From Hoylesella pleuritidis JCM 14110 (lineage in GTDB: Bacteria; Bacteroidota; Bacteroidia; Bacteroidales; Bacteroidaceae): a stretch of 64,000 nt of DNA. The stretch spans positions 1 to 64,000 of the forward strand of contig NZ_BAJN01000015.1 in NCBI RefSeq assembly GCF_000613725.1, read 5' to 3'. How positions within the stretch are numbered: the stretch's first letter is position 1; the number at the start of each line of letters is the position of its first letter. The position numbers and the translations under genes were made by a program. Of the stretch, positions 1 through 9,281 are shown piece by piece. The notes under the pieces are model-generated. The model was not told where the DNA came from, made no database searches, and worked only from the letters and a program-made list of their open reading frames with translations.

Positions 1-82
1 TTATGGGAGAAAGAATGTATCTCCGATAAGCCGCCGATTCGATGTATCTACCAAATTACTTGTACATTCTCACCCATCCGTT

Positions 83-1219
83 TTATTTCTTGAACAGGCC
101 ATCGAGATACGTATAGAATGCGGGGTCTTCACCAACGAAAGTCTTGGCAACCTTTCCTTGCGGGTCGACAATAATCTTTGTGGGGTACCCCTGGATAGCA
201 TAGAGCTTGACGGCATCGGCTTCTGCCTTGCCGTTATATACGTGAAGCCACGGCAATTGGTGCTTCTTCACAGCGTCTTTCCATCGTTCTTGGGAATCGT
301 TGCAGTCTATTCCCAAGATTTGGAACTTGCCTTTGTACTTGGCATAATACTCTTTCATCTTCGGAAAACCCTTGATACACCAACCGCACCACGACCCCCA
401 GAAATCGAGAACGACGTACTTCCCACGCAGACTCGACAGTTTCAGCGGCTTGCCTGCAATGTCATTGAGTGTAAAGTCGGGTGCTTCCGTACCGGCAGCC
501 TGCACCTTTTGGGCACGCTCTTTCGATTCTTTCTGTGCTAAATAGCTGTCGATAAAGACAGAATAATAGTCTTTCATCCGACCGTCTCGCACCTCGGGAG
601 CCAACAGTTCAACCAATTTCTGCATCTGTTCGCCCTCTAAATGAGAGACCAGAGCGGCCGAAGCCTCATACGTCGGGTGTGCTTTGGCAAAACCGAAAAT
701 AGTCTGCTCCAACTTGGTTTGCAGTCCCGGCGCTTTGCTGTCATAGTAAGCGGCAACAGAATCACGGCTTACTCCTTTTTTCATTCGGGCCCGGCACTCG
801 GTCATCAGTTCGTTGATCTCTTTCAAAACAGGCTCTACCAACACGTCGGCTTCGTGATATTGCTGATAGAAACGAGAGCCGTTGATGTCATAACGGTCTG
901 TTGCTTCTCCGCTGACAACAACTTCCTCGCCCGGCACTCCGACCACAGTAAAGCCTGCCTGACGGTTTTCGCGCAAGGCCGAAAGACCAATACACTGCAC
1001 GGGCGCCACCTTTTTGAGAGGCACATAGAAATCGAACTCGCAACCTTTCACGGGCACCGTGTCTCTATATACATAATTCTGAGCAACATAGTCTATTACT
1101 CCCACCACGACAGAATCACCTAATCCCGTCATCTTTCCTTTGATATGCAGCTTTCCGTCGGCTGCAATCCCTGTCTGCGCAACGGCTAACAGGACAACAC
1201 CTAATAATAATTTTTTCAT
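83..1219 (-). CDS. TlpA-like thioredoxin-fold protein with N-terminal DUF4369-type domain
   Basis: This 378-residue protein is a periplasmic thiol-disulfide oxidoreductase of the TlpA/AhpC-TSA class found widely in Bacteroidetes. It starts with a signal peptide (MKKLLLGVVLL to about residue 20). Residues about 22-110 resemble the DUF4369 domain, a helical linker follows, and the thioredoxin domain begins near residue 243 (APDFTLNDIAGKPLKLSSL). The redox-active motif is WCGWC, with cysteines 278 and 281. The family usually reduces disulfides in exported proteins, but the client is unknown here. The ATG start is supported by the signal peptide directly behind it. It ends 82 bases from the window edge and lies downstream of the helicase on the same strand with a 58-bp gap. 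Confidence 0.9.
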   Translation of the reverse strand: MKKLLLGVVLLAVAQTGIAADGKLHIKGKMTGLGDSVVVGVIDYVAQNYVYRDTVPVKGCEFDFYVPLKKVAPVQCIGLSALRENRQAGFTVVGVPGEEVVVSGEATDRYDINGSRFYQQYHEADVLVEPVLKEINELMTECRARMKKGVSRDSVAAYYDSKAPGLQTKLEQTIFGFAKAHPTYEASAALVSHLEGEQMQKLVELLAPEVRDGRMKDYYSVFIDSYLAQKESKERAQKVQAAGTEAPDFTLNDIAGKPLKLSSLRGKYVVLDFWGSWCGWCIKGFPKMKEYYAKYKGKFQILGIDCNDSQERWKDAVKKHQLPWLHVYNGKAEADAVKLYAIQGYPTKIIVDPQGKVAKTFVGEDPAFYTYLDGLFKK

Positions 1220-1277
1220 TGTTTTGTTGTTAGTTTATAAACTTGTAAATATTGAATTGCTACAAGAGACATATCAA

Positions 1278-3157
1278 TTATTTCGTTTTAGGCCGTCGCC
1301 GAGCCCATCCTTCTTCTGAAAAGTCAGGCTCTTCACCCTTTAATTTCACGTCGTTATGTACAAAGAATTGGCGCCAATCACCTGTTTCCTGGGTGGCAGC
1401 AGCTTTCTTCGCGCCTTTGCGCGACTTACGTTCGCCCTCGGATCCGTGTTTCTTAGTCCGCCGTTCACTTCTACTCGGGCGCGACTCACGACCTTTTCCG
1501 CCCTCATCGGCATCATTACAGCGCACTTCCCGCCCCTTATAACGGGCTCCGTTGAGTGCATCCATCACCCGATCGGCATCGTTCTCGGGCACTTCAATAT
1601 AAGAAATCTTGCTCAAAAGATCGATTTGGCCGATCTCCTGACGCCCTTTCACATTCTTATTGACAAACTGCATCACCTCGCCGGGATAAAAACCGTCGTT
1701 CTTTCCGAGGTTGATAAAAAGCCTACGGAAGCCCGCTTCTGGCATATGTGAGCGCCGAGCACCTCGCTCTCCACGGCTTTTCCGCTCGCCGCGAGCACCT
1801 CTGTCGCGTGTATTTTCACCCCGCCTACCGGTCGGTTTCTCAATTTCGGGCGCGTTGGCATAATACTCCAAGAAGCGGCCGAACGTCATACTGACAATCT
1901 TTTTGATGATATCCTCTTTGTCTACATACTCAAAATGTCGCGTAATCTCAGCCATAAACGGAGCTATTTCATCTTCATTCACATCCACTTTGAGTATTTC
2001 GTCCATCACCTTATACAGCTGTTTGGTGCAGATTTCCTGTGCCGTGGGCAACGTTCCGTCGACAAATTCCTTGCCGATTGTCTTCTCAATAGCCTTGACT
2101 TTCGACTTTTCACGCGTGTGAATAATAGAAATCGATGTGCCTTTTTTGCCTGCCCGGCCTGTGCGTCCGCTACGATGGTATAACTTTCGATGTCATCGGG
2201 CAGACCATAGTTGATAACATGCGTCAAGTCTTCAACGTCTAAGCCTCGCGCTGCCACATCGGTTGCCACGAGAAACTGCGTGAGATGCTTCCGAAACTTC
2301 TGCATCGTGAGGTCGCGTTGCTGCTGACTGAGGTCTCCGTGCAATGCTTCGGCATTGTAACCATCCCTTATCAGCTTGTCCGCAATCTCTTGGGTCTCCA
2401 CCTTTGTGCGGCAAAAGATGATGGCAAAGATACGTGGATAATAGTCGACAATACGTTTCAGAGCCAGGTATTTATCCCTTGCATTCACGAGATAGTATAT
2501 GTGATTGACCTTCTCTGCACCCTCGTTACGACTTCCTACGACGATTTCCTGATAATCATTGAGGTAACTTTTGGCAATCTTTTCTATCTCCCGACTCATC
2601 GTTGCAGAGAAAAGCAGGGTGTTGCGAGCAGCCGGAAGCCCCTCGAAAATCTCGTTGATACTGTCCGAAAAACCCATATTGAGCATCTCATCGGCCTCAT
2701 CCAACACCACGTTGTTCACCGAATCTAACTTTGCTACGCCGCGTTTCATCAAGTCGATGAGCCGTCCCGGCGTAGCCACAATCACCTGAACGCCGTGGCG
2801 CAAGGTGCGAATCTGCGTCTCGATAGACGCTCCTCCATAGACGGCAGCTACGTGCAGGCCGCCTATATACTTAGCAAAATCATTGAGATCGTCAGTTATT
2901 TGGAGGCACAACTCACGCGTCGGACTCAGAATCAAGGCCTGTGTCTCCTTACGAGAAGCATCAATCTTCTGCAACACCGGTATGCCATAGGCGGCCGTTT
3001 TACCCGTACCCGTCTGTGCGAGAGCTATTACATCATTTCCATTTCCCAGCAAATAAGGAATCACTTCTTCTTGAACAGGCATCGGATTTTCAAATCCGAG
3101 CTCTGCGATAGCGCGCCGAATCTCTTCGTTTACGCCCAATTCTTCAAATGTTTTCAA
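1278..3157 (-). CDS. DEAD-box ATP-dependent RNA helicase (single-base frameshift in the read)
   Basis: The protein unwinds RNA, probably in ribosome assembly or cold adaptation like DeaD/CsdA/DbpA. The first part (3157 to about 2178) shows the Q motif PVQEEVIP, motif I AQTGTGKT, the DEAD box, SAT, and ATDVAARGLDV. Reading then shifts frame at two Gs at 2177-2178: a third G (CCC on the coding strand) restores the expected HRSGRTGRAGKKG motif VI and runs on without a break to 1278. The restored length is 626 residues. The C-terminal part carries a DbpA-type RNA-binding domain (GFRRLFINLGKNDGFYPGEV...) and ends in a basic R/K-rich tail. The start appears to be TTG at 3157 (MKTFEEL), with no better ATG upstream. 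A -7 box (CAAAGGTA on the plus strand, 3239-3246) lies 80 bp upstream. Sequencing error is more likely than a pseudogene because both halves are intact. Confidence 0.9.
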
Positions 3158-3468
3158 ATCTTTCTATTATCTGTTACTACTTGTTCACCCATTCGTTGTC
3201 CCCAAGCCATAACAGACAACATCGATGTTTGAACTCCGCAAAGGTAGTGAAGATTGACGGGTTTATTGCCATTCCGTTCCCGATTTATATTTTTTTATAC
3301 AAAAAGGAATCATCGAATGACAGACGAAATGAAATAAATTGGGTATATTTACCGCACCGTTTGCGGAGAAAAACCAATTTATTCCTCGCATATTTTATGG
3401 TAAATCAACATCTCACCCAATAAAAGGGGGGCCAGACCAATTGAAATCAATCAACAATCAACAAGCAA

Positions 3469-4007
3469 ATGACAATAGGAATTTTCTGTTCTGCTAATGA
3501 CAATATTGACCGAACGTATTTTGATTTGACGGCAGAACTCGGGCGATGGTGCGCTCGTCAGGGGCACACTATCGTGTTCGGCGGGTGTAATGTCGGGCTA
3601 ATGGAGTGCGTGGCGCGTGCTGCCAAAGAGGCGGGAGGCCGCACCGTGGGTATCATTCCGATGCTCGTCGAGCGACACGGGCGGGCTTTCGACGATATGG
3701 ATGTGCACATCCCGTGCGACGATCTCAATGATCGTAAAGCGCTGATGATGGCCCGCAGCGATGTCTTCATTGCTCTTCCGGGCGGCATCGGAACACTTGA
3801 CGAAGTGTTTACAGTAGCAGCTTCAGCCTCAATCGGGTATCACTGCAAACGCGTGATACTCTATAATATGAATGGATTTTGGGATTCTCTCATCGCCGTT
3901 CTCAACGACTTGACAAATAAAGGGATGATTCGCGGCGACATACATCGGCATATTTGTACGGCCGACAGCTCGAAGAGATTGCCCGATTGCTCGAATCCGG
4001 AAGTTAA
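3469..4007 (+). CDS. LOG-family (TIGR00730) nucleotide phosphoribohydrolase-like protein (single-base frameshift near its end)
   Basis: LOG proteins ('lysine decarboxylase-like') release the base from nucleoside 5'-monophosphates; the bacterial substrate is often unclear. The two family signatures are present: GGCNVGLM near residue 39 and PGGIGTLDE near residue 104. The frame as read runs past the natural end to 4044, but adding one C after AGC at about 3969 restores a normal tail (SLEEIARLLESGS, stop TAA at 4005-4007) and a typical length of 179 residues. The restored stop overlaps the stop of the convergent dprA gene by two bases, a compact arrangement that supports the corrected ending. 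Confidence 0.87.
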
Positions 4008-5131
4008 GCGAGCAGATGACAGACACCGCCCGCCAGCGTTTTGACCACACCTTTCATTTCAAGCGAGAACAGCAGAGCTGTGAGCCGACTTACGGGCAAC
4101 CCTGAACGGACAGTAAGAATGTTGATTTGCAGATCATTGGTGTGCTGCAACTGCGTAACGACCAACTGCTCATCGGCCGTCAAGTCGGGAAAGAGCTGGC
4201 GCGCAATACCCTGTTGTTGAGCCGTGCGGAGCTGACGTTCGTCCTCCCACCCCATCGCTTTCACAAAGTCGGAAGCCCCGGTAATAAGCCCGGCAGCATT
4301 GTCTCGAATCAGATTATTGCACCCTTCGCTATACGGTAAGCCCACACTGCCGGGGAAAGCAAACACATCCCGATTGTAATCGCGAGCCAATCGGGCCGTA
4401 ATTAAACCGCCGCCGTGGGCCGCACTCTCCACCAACAGACACGCATCCGACAGTCCGGCAACAATGCGATTACGCCTGACAAAATTCACTTTATCTGCAT
4501 TCGTTCCCGTAAGAAACTCCGTCAGCAGTCCGCCTTGCTGTAACATAGCATCGGCCGTGGGCTTGTGGCGCGGCGGATAAAGGTAATCCAGGCCGTGGGC
4601 AAGCACAGCCACTGTCTCGAATCCGCACTGCAGCGCATTGCGATGGGCACAAATGTCGATGCCGTAAGCCAATCCGCTGACGATGAGGACGTGCGGGCAG
4701 CATTGCCGAAGCTCTGAAACGAACCGGCGAATAAGGTCCTGCCCATACCGAGTACAGTGTCTTGTACCTACGATATTGATGATATGAGCTTGGTTGAGGT
4801 CCGCAGTACCCTTGTAAAACAATACCAATGGCGCATCGACACACTCACGGAGACGTTGCGGATAACGGTCGTCGACCATACAAAGAGGCTCTATACCGTG
4901 GTCGATATCATATCGATATTCAGCCTCGGCACGACGCATTGGTTCGCTGATATCACGAAAAGCCTCTATCAATCGCGGTGAAGCGTCAGGCAGGATGTCG
5001 CGAATCTCACGACGATGTTCGATAACTGCCGTGGCCGAACCACATCGACGATAAAGCTCCAAAAGCCCCGTAAGGTTGAAATAATTGATTCGCGTCAGCG
5101 CAATCGTGTTGAGAATCTCCTGTGCCTCCAT
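4004..5131 (-). CDS. dprA: DNA-processing protein DprA
   Basis: DprA binds single-stranded DNA taken up during transformation and loads RecA. The 375-residue protein has an N-terminal helical (SAM/HhH-like) region, then the Rossmann-like core: INIVGTRHCTRYG, SGLAYGIDICAHRNAL, VLAHGLDYLYPP, FVRRNRIVAGLSDACLLVESA and ITARLARDYNRDVFAFPGSV. The C-terminal winged-helix-like DML1-type domain (about residues 310-375) is present. The frame extends to a TTG at 5140, but the ATG at 5131 (MEAQEILNTIALTRI) fits the family start better. The thioesterase gene follows in the upstream direction on the same strand, 120 bp away. Confidence 0.95.
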   Translation of the reverse strand: MEAQEILNTIALTRINYFNLTGLLELYRRCGSATAVIEHRREIRDILPDASPRLIEAFRDISEPMRRAEAEYRYDIDHGIEPLCMVDDRYPQRLRECVDAPLVLFYKGTADLNQAHIINIVGTRHCTRYGQDLIRRFVSELRQCCPHVLIVSGLAYGIDICAHRNALQCGFETVAVLAHGLDYLYPPRHKPTADAMLQQGGLLTEFLTGTNADKVNFVRRNRIVAGLSDACLLVESAAHGGGLITARLARDYNRDVFAFPGSVGLPYSEGCNNLIRDNAAGLITGASDFVKAMGWEDERQLRTAQQQGIARQLFPDLTADEQLVVTQLQHTNDLQINILTVRSGLPVSRLTALLFSLEMKGVVKTLAGGVCHLLA

Positions 5132-5251
5132 TGCAGTCAAAGTTTGAGAGAGCCCTCTTTCATCCTCCCCGAAAGAGGAGTAAAAGCCGTTAAGATAAAG
5201 AATGGATGATGAGAGATGATAAATTCATTCTCAACTGCCGATTCTTAATTC

Positions 5252-5659
5252 TTAATTTTCAGCCAAGAACGGGGCGAAAGCCTTGTCTATCTCTTCGCTG
5301 TTACCCAAACGGCCGTTGATGATGCACACCAATTCCGCCGTAGCTCGAAAGCAAAGGCGATTATCCGAAGCACGAAAGATGTCTTGATGAAAAACATATC
5401 GCAGCCCCTCTTTATGCAATCCGAGTCGCGAAACGAAATAATCGTCGCAACGCAAAGGCGTTTTGAATTGCAGGTTCATACGTGCCACAACGGCATCTGT
5501 GCCTTGTTCGTGGAGGTCGGCAAAACTTAATCCCGTTTTCTGTAAAAACAAATGGCGGGTATGTTCGATGTAATGCAGATAGTTGGCGTTGTTTACTATG
5601 CCTTGGATGTCGCACTCATAGTCGCGTACTTCCATTGTCGTTTCAAAGATATAGTTCAT
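5252..5659 (-). CDS. Acyl-CoA thioesterase, 4HBT hotdog family
   Basis: A 135-residue single hotdog-fold protein. The YECDIQGIVNNANYLHYIEHTRH segment (residues about 14-36) is the 4-hydroxybenzoyl-CoA thioesterase/YbgC active-site signature, with D18 as the probable catalytic acid. It would hydrolyse acyl-CoA thioesters in the cytoplasm; substrate length cannot be told from sequence. It is transcribed in the same direction as dprA and may share its transcript. Length and start are normal for the family. Confidence 0.88.
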   Translation of the reverse strand: MNYIFETTMEVRDYECDIQGIVNNANYLHYIEHTRHLFLQKTGLSFADLHEQGTDAVVARMNLQFKTPLRCDDYFVSRLGLHKEGLRYVFHQDIFRASDNRLCFRATAELVCIINGRLGNSEEIDKAFAPFLAEN

Positions 5660-5756
5660 ATTTCAGTTTGTAAGTTTATAAGTTTATGAGTTTATTTATT
5701 CATTGTTCTGTTTATGAGTTTTATAAGTTTATGAGTTTACGAGTCTATTGTTGGGA
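5660..5756. repeat. Short tandem-like AGTTTATG/AGTTTATA repeats
   Basis: Directly upstream of the thioesterase gene, the octamers AGTTTATA, AGTTTATG and AGTTTACG recur at least seven times, some back to back, over about 95 bp. No ORF crosses it. It may be slippage-prone DNA in the 5' region of the thioesterase gene. Confidence 0.7.
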
Positions 5757-5845
5757 ATCGGCTTTATGAGCATTTAAGCCCACTTATCCATTATCGGCAG
5801 ACGAATCGACAACAAACTGATTATCAATCATATACAGAATCAACT

Positions 5846-5935
5846 CCGATTAATGCTTTCTTGCCTTGCGATGAACGGTTAATCGCCGTGCATTTAACGG
5901 TTAGTCATCGTGCAAAAAGCATCTGATTACGACCC
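5846..5935 (+). repeat. TTAACGG-type dispersed repeat, copy 1, with flanking CTGATTATCA motif
   Basis: The segment carries GATGAACGGTTAATCGCC and GCATTTAACGGTTAGTC, two units of the dispersed intergenic family. It is preceded at 5816-5845 by CTGATTATCAATCATATACA, the companion motif seen beside other copies. The rest of the 5660-6044 intergenic stretch holds no gene that I can support. Confidence 0.7.
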
Positions 5936-6044
5936 GAAAAGGCATCTTTCGCAAAGCGAACAGCATATCATTAATTCTCAGCGAGTTACAGACCATCCTC
6001 CCATTTGTGACATTTTATTTGTCCGCCTAATCTTTTTCACCTTT

Positions 6045-7364
6045 TCACCCTTTCACTTTTCCACTTTTCCTACACAGGTATTCAAATCCGATTCGGCACC
6101 TGAGACAATCTTTCCGGTCACAATACGCACGCTTGAGTTGAATCAGTGCCTGACTGTCGGCAGCCGTTCCGACCGTCAATCCGCAGTCGCGCCACATCCG
6201 TACGATGTGATTATTCTCGGCGGGAAGCTGTTCCCAGAATGCAAGAGCGCGGTCGCACAGTGCCTCAGATGACTTATATCGTCCGTAAGCGAACAGCATC
6301 GGCACCACCGTGTTGATGATGAGCAGCCGACGTGAAGCCTGCGATAAGCGTTTTTCTCGCCGTTCGCCAGCCGGTCCGAAACCGTAATGTGTCTCCCAAT
6401 AGGGCGTGACAGCCGTATCAAACAGTGTCTCTATTTGTTCCACCGTAGTGCATTCTAACAACTCACTCAGTCCTGCCCGGCGCGAGCAATACAATCGAGC
6501 AAGTTGTGCTATGCGGATATGCGGAAAGTTCTGCGGTCTCAATCGCAAGAACTTCCACTGCTCGGCAGCCATCGATCTGATTCCGAACTTATGCGCAAGA
6601 TATTGATATTCGGTGCGCAGTCGGTTGAAGTAAGCATCTTTCAAAGCCGCTTCCCGGTTGCGTTCCGGAACAGAATTCGGGTCGAGCAACCCTGCCTGAC
6701 CTAAGAATAGGGCTTCGATCTGGAAGAGACTATCCCGATGATGCGATGCAATATGAAGCGGCACGTGCCGAGCCCACGTTTCAAAAGCATCGCCGTTGAC
6801 ACCGAACCCGTAGTTGCGCGCCAACGTTTGAAAGTATACATCTGCCCAAGAGCCATTGCAACGGTCCGCGCGTTCGCCGATAGCCTGCATTTTCTGCTCC
6901 AACCGTTCGGTCTGTAACGCACTCATCCAGCTGTGAATCGTAAGCTGCGAGAGACCCGGGATAATCTTATAACACGGCGGATAGGCGTCTGTTGTGAGCA
7001 ATTCGCCATAGTGTTGGGCCACATCCGCAGGGACATCCATCTGCATCTGAGGAACGAATTGCCCACTCCGCGTCTTGATTTCTGTGTCGATGACTGCTGC
7101 AATATGCAAAATCACATTGTCGTAATGTGCGTCCTGCTCGTGCCGATGCACATACCAATCGGCCGACCGACGGTGAATCTCAACATTTCCCGCCCATAAC
7201 GTGTCGCCGATTTTTACCTTGGCATTGAAAAAATCGGGCCCGGCATCAGTGTTATGAAGCCCGGTGTCGATGACTTCCACGGGCTGTCCGTCGGTCGTCT
7301 CTAACTCTTTCAACGGGAAAAGTTTATGTTTCCAGCAATAGTGCAGCAGTTGTTCGCCAATCAT
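6045..7364 (-). CDS. DUF2851 family protein
   Basis: A 439-residue protein of the DUF2851 family, conserved across Bacteroidetes, function unknown. Recognisable family segments are the N-terminal GEQLLHYCWKHKLFP, the central TGLHNTDAGPDFFNAKVKIG and WAGNVEIHRRSADWYVH, and the C-terminal cysteine pair region CDRKDCLRCRIGFEYLCR. The open frame starts further upstream at 7412, but the ATG at 7364 (MIGEQLLHYCW) matches the family start, and a promoter (CAAAACTA at 7385-7392, CAA at 7414-7416, read on the minus strand) lies just before it, inside the longer frame. No signal peptide is visible. Confidence 0.88.
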   Translation of the reverse strand: MIGEQLLHYCWKHKLFPLKELETTDGQPVEVIDTGLHNTDAGPDFFNAKVKIGDTLWAGNVEIHRRSADWYVHRHEQDAHYDNVILHIAAVIDTEIKTRSGQFVPQMQMDVPADVAQHYGELLTTDAYPPCYKIIPGLSQLTIHSWMSALQTERLEQKMQAIGERADRCNGSWADVYFQTLARNYGFGVNGDAFETWARHVPLHIASHHRDSLFQIEALFLGQAGLLDPNSVPERNREAALKDAYFNRLRTEYQYLAHKFGIRSMAAEQWKFLRLRPQNFPHIRIAQLARLYCSRRAGLSELLECTTVEQIETLFDTAVTPYWETHYGFGPAGERREKRLSQASRRLLIINTVVPMLFAYGRYKSSEALCDRALAFWEQLPAENNHIVRMWRDCGLTVGTAADSQALIQLKRAYCDRKDCLRCRIGFEYLCRKSGKVKG

Positions 7365-7384
7365 TCGACAGATTTTTATTGGTG

Positions 7385-7416
7385 CAAAACTACAAAAAAT
7401 AATTGAAAACAAGCAA
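7385..7416 (-). promoter_or_regulatory. Promoter of the DUF2851 gene
   Basis: On the minus strand the -7 box reads TAGTTTTG and a TTG lies 21 bp upstream, the usual Bacteroidetes spacing. It sets the start at 7364 instead of 7412. Confidence 0.6.
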
Positions 7417-7495
7417 TGTATAAATTACAATTGACAATTAATAACGGTTAATAGAGTATTGACAAAAGAATAAGAGAGTGTAAATTAAAAATAGA

Positions 7496-7765
7496 TCATA
7501 TTATATCAAGTCTCATTTCTCTCTCCACGGAAGAAAAGGGTGAGCATAAAGTCAAATGCAATGAGTAGTGAGACAGACAAAATACTGTGATATACGCTCC
7601 GACGAGCAGTTCTCCATTGTGGGCCTCATTCACTCTTCCCCTGAGCTTGTTAGCCACCACTTGTGCGGCCGACAACATCTCGGCTTCGGCCTGCTGTGCC
7701 ACAACAGGACATATGGAAAGGGGCAAAGTCAAAAAGAAAGCATTCAGAAAATACTTTCTTTTCAT
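7496..7765 (-). pseudogene. Possible truncated 5' remnant of an exported protein gene
   Basis: The 89-codon frame begins with a convincing signal peptide (MKRKYFLNAFFLTLPLSICPVVAQ) and continues KLRGRVNEAHNGELLVGAYITV. That segment resembles the first strand of a CarboxypepD_reg-like domain at the N-terminus of TonB-dependent receptors (typically G-R-V...G-E-P-L-I-G-A). After that the similarity stops and the frame runs into unrelated sequence. I read it as a gene start left behind after deletion; it could also be a small secreted protein. No promoter of the usual type was found upstream. Confidence 0.4.
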
Positions 7766-7972
7766 AGTGCTTACATTTTAGTAGTTTATTATTTTGTTGT
7801 TGATAAATATCATTACCACTTCGGTATTATTCTTTTCTTTCATTAGACTCTCGTCGCAAGGTTAACGGAATACTCTGAACTCCCAAAAGATAGCGGAAGA
7901 AATGTAAAGGCAAAAAGATCGAAAAGTATAATTTGTTCGTATTTCTTAATTTTCAGATAGATAAAGAGTGCG

Positions 7973-8085
7973 TTACAATTAACGGTCAATCGCTTTGCAA
8001 CTAACTATCAATTACACTGCGAAAAGCAGTTAAACAGTGCGCGTTTAACCGCTCTTCGGCAGGCATTTAACGAGAAATTAAGATG
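7973..8085 (+). repeat. TTAACGG-type dispersed repeat, copy 2
   Basis: Units ATTAACGGTCAATCGC, GCGAAAAGCAGTTAA, GCGTTTAACCGCTCTTCGG and GGCATTTAACGAG follow one another. The companion motif (AAAATCAAGTACATACAAAA) follows at about 8102-8122. The surrounding gap 7766-8284 shows no other supported feature except the promoter at its end. Confidence 0.75.
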
Positions 8086-8229
8086 AAATTTGTATGTCAT
8101 TTAAAATCAAGTACATACAAAACTCATTATATTCTGTTCTCTGTACTTTCTGTTTGAATCGCAATCGACAGCAGTCTGATCTTTGTCCACGTTTCAATCT
8201 CTCCACTCTTTCATCTTTTCATCTTGTCT

Positions 8230-8264
8230 TTTGCCGATTATCAATTATTTTTTTACTATCTTTG
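8230..8264 (+). promoter_or_regulatory. Promoter of the epimerase-PAP2 pair
   Basis: TATCTTTG at 8257-8264 is a standard -7 box; TTTG at 8230-8233 lies 23 bp upstream, slightly long. The predicted transcript starts about 15 bp before the ATG at 8285, so longer in-frame extensions of the epimerase (to 8183) are not translated. Confidence 0.65.
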
Positions 8265-8284
8265 TACCCGATTTGACAAAGATA

Positions 8285-9280
8285 ATGAAAGTATTAGTAA
8301 CAGGCGCCAGCGGTTTTATCGGCAGCTTTGTCGTGGCCGAAGCCCTGCGCAGAGAGATGGAGGTGTGGGCCGCAGTGCGACCGAGCAGTTCGCGGGAATA
8401 CCTCACCGACAGTCGCATTCACTTCATCGAGCTTGACCTTTCGTCGGAAGACACGCTCCGGCAACAGCTCGCCAACCATACATTCGACTATATCGTACAC
8501 GCTGCCGGCGTAACGAAATGTCTGCGGACAGACGATTTTTACCGCGTGAATACCGACGGGACGAAACATCTTGTCAATGCAATTCTCGCGCTGCAAATGC
8601 CTATTCGGCGCTTTGTTTATCTGAGTTCGTTGAGCGTTTTCGGTGCCATTCACGAACAAAAACCCTATCAGGAGATTTCCGAGAACGACTGCCCAAAGCC
8701 CAATACGGCGTACGGACGGAGCAAACTCGAGGCTGAACGCTATCTCGACAGCATCGGAAACAATTTTCCTTACATCGTTCTCCGTCCCACGGGCGTATAT
8801 GGACCGCGTGAGAAAGACTATTTCCTGATGTTCAAAAGCATACGCGACCACGTGGATTTCTCGGTGGGATTTAAGCGCCAAGACATTACTTTCGTTTATG
8901 TAGAAGACGTGGTGCAGGCTGTGTTTCTGGCTTTCGACCACGGAATGAGCGGTCGGAAATATTTCCTGAGCGACGGAAATGTCTATCAGTCAAGCACATT
9001 CAGCGACCGTATTCACGAAGAGTTGGGACGTCCTTGGCGTATTCGCATCAAGGCACCGATATGGGTGCTGCGCGCAGTTACATTCTTCGGCGAACACATT
9101 GCACACTATACGGGCAAGGTTTCAGCTCTTAACAACGACAAGTATAACATTCTGAAACAACGCAATTGGCGTTGCGACATCGAACCGGCAATGGACGAAC
9201 TGGGTTACCACGCACGTTATGATTTAGCCCGCGGCGTGCAAATTACGGCCCGATGGTATCAGGATCATAAGTGGTTATAA
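8285..9280 (+). CDS. NAD(P)-dependent epimerase/dehydratase (extended SDR)
   Basis: A 331-residue extended short-chain dehydrogenase. It has the nucleotide-binding glycine motif VTGASGFIGS at the N-terminus and the catalytic YGRSK (Tyr and Lys) near residue 150, followed by RPTGVYGPRE. The family acts on sugar nucleotides, dihydroflavonol- or sterol-like substrates; the specific substrate cannot be assigned. The stop is followed one base later by the ATG of the PAP2 gene, so the two are co-transcribed, and a role in lipid or envelope glycan metabolism is plausible. Confidence 0.88.
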   Translation: MKVLVTGASGFIGSFVVAEALRREMEVWAAVRPSSSREYLTDSRIHFIELDLSSEDTLRQQLANHTFDYIVHAAGVTKCLRTDDFYRVNTDGTKHLVNAILALQMPIRRFVYLSSLSVFGAIHEQKPYQEISENDCPKPNTAYGRSKLEAERYLDSIGNNFPYIVLRPTGVYGPREKDYFLMFKSIRDHVDFSVGFKRQDITFVYVEDVVQAVFLAFDHGMSGRKYFLSDGNVYQSSTFSDRIHEELGRPWRIRIKAPIWVLRAVTFFGEHIAHYTGKVSALNNDKYNILKQRNWRCDIEPAMDELGYHARYDLARGVQITARWYQDHKWL

Positions 9281-9281
9281 G

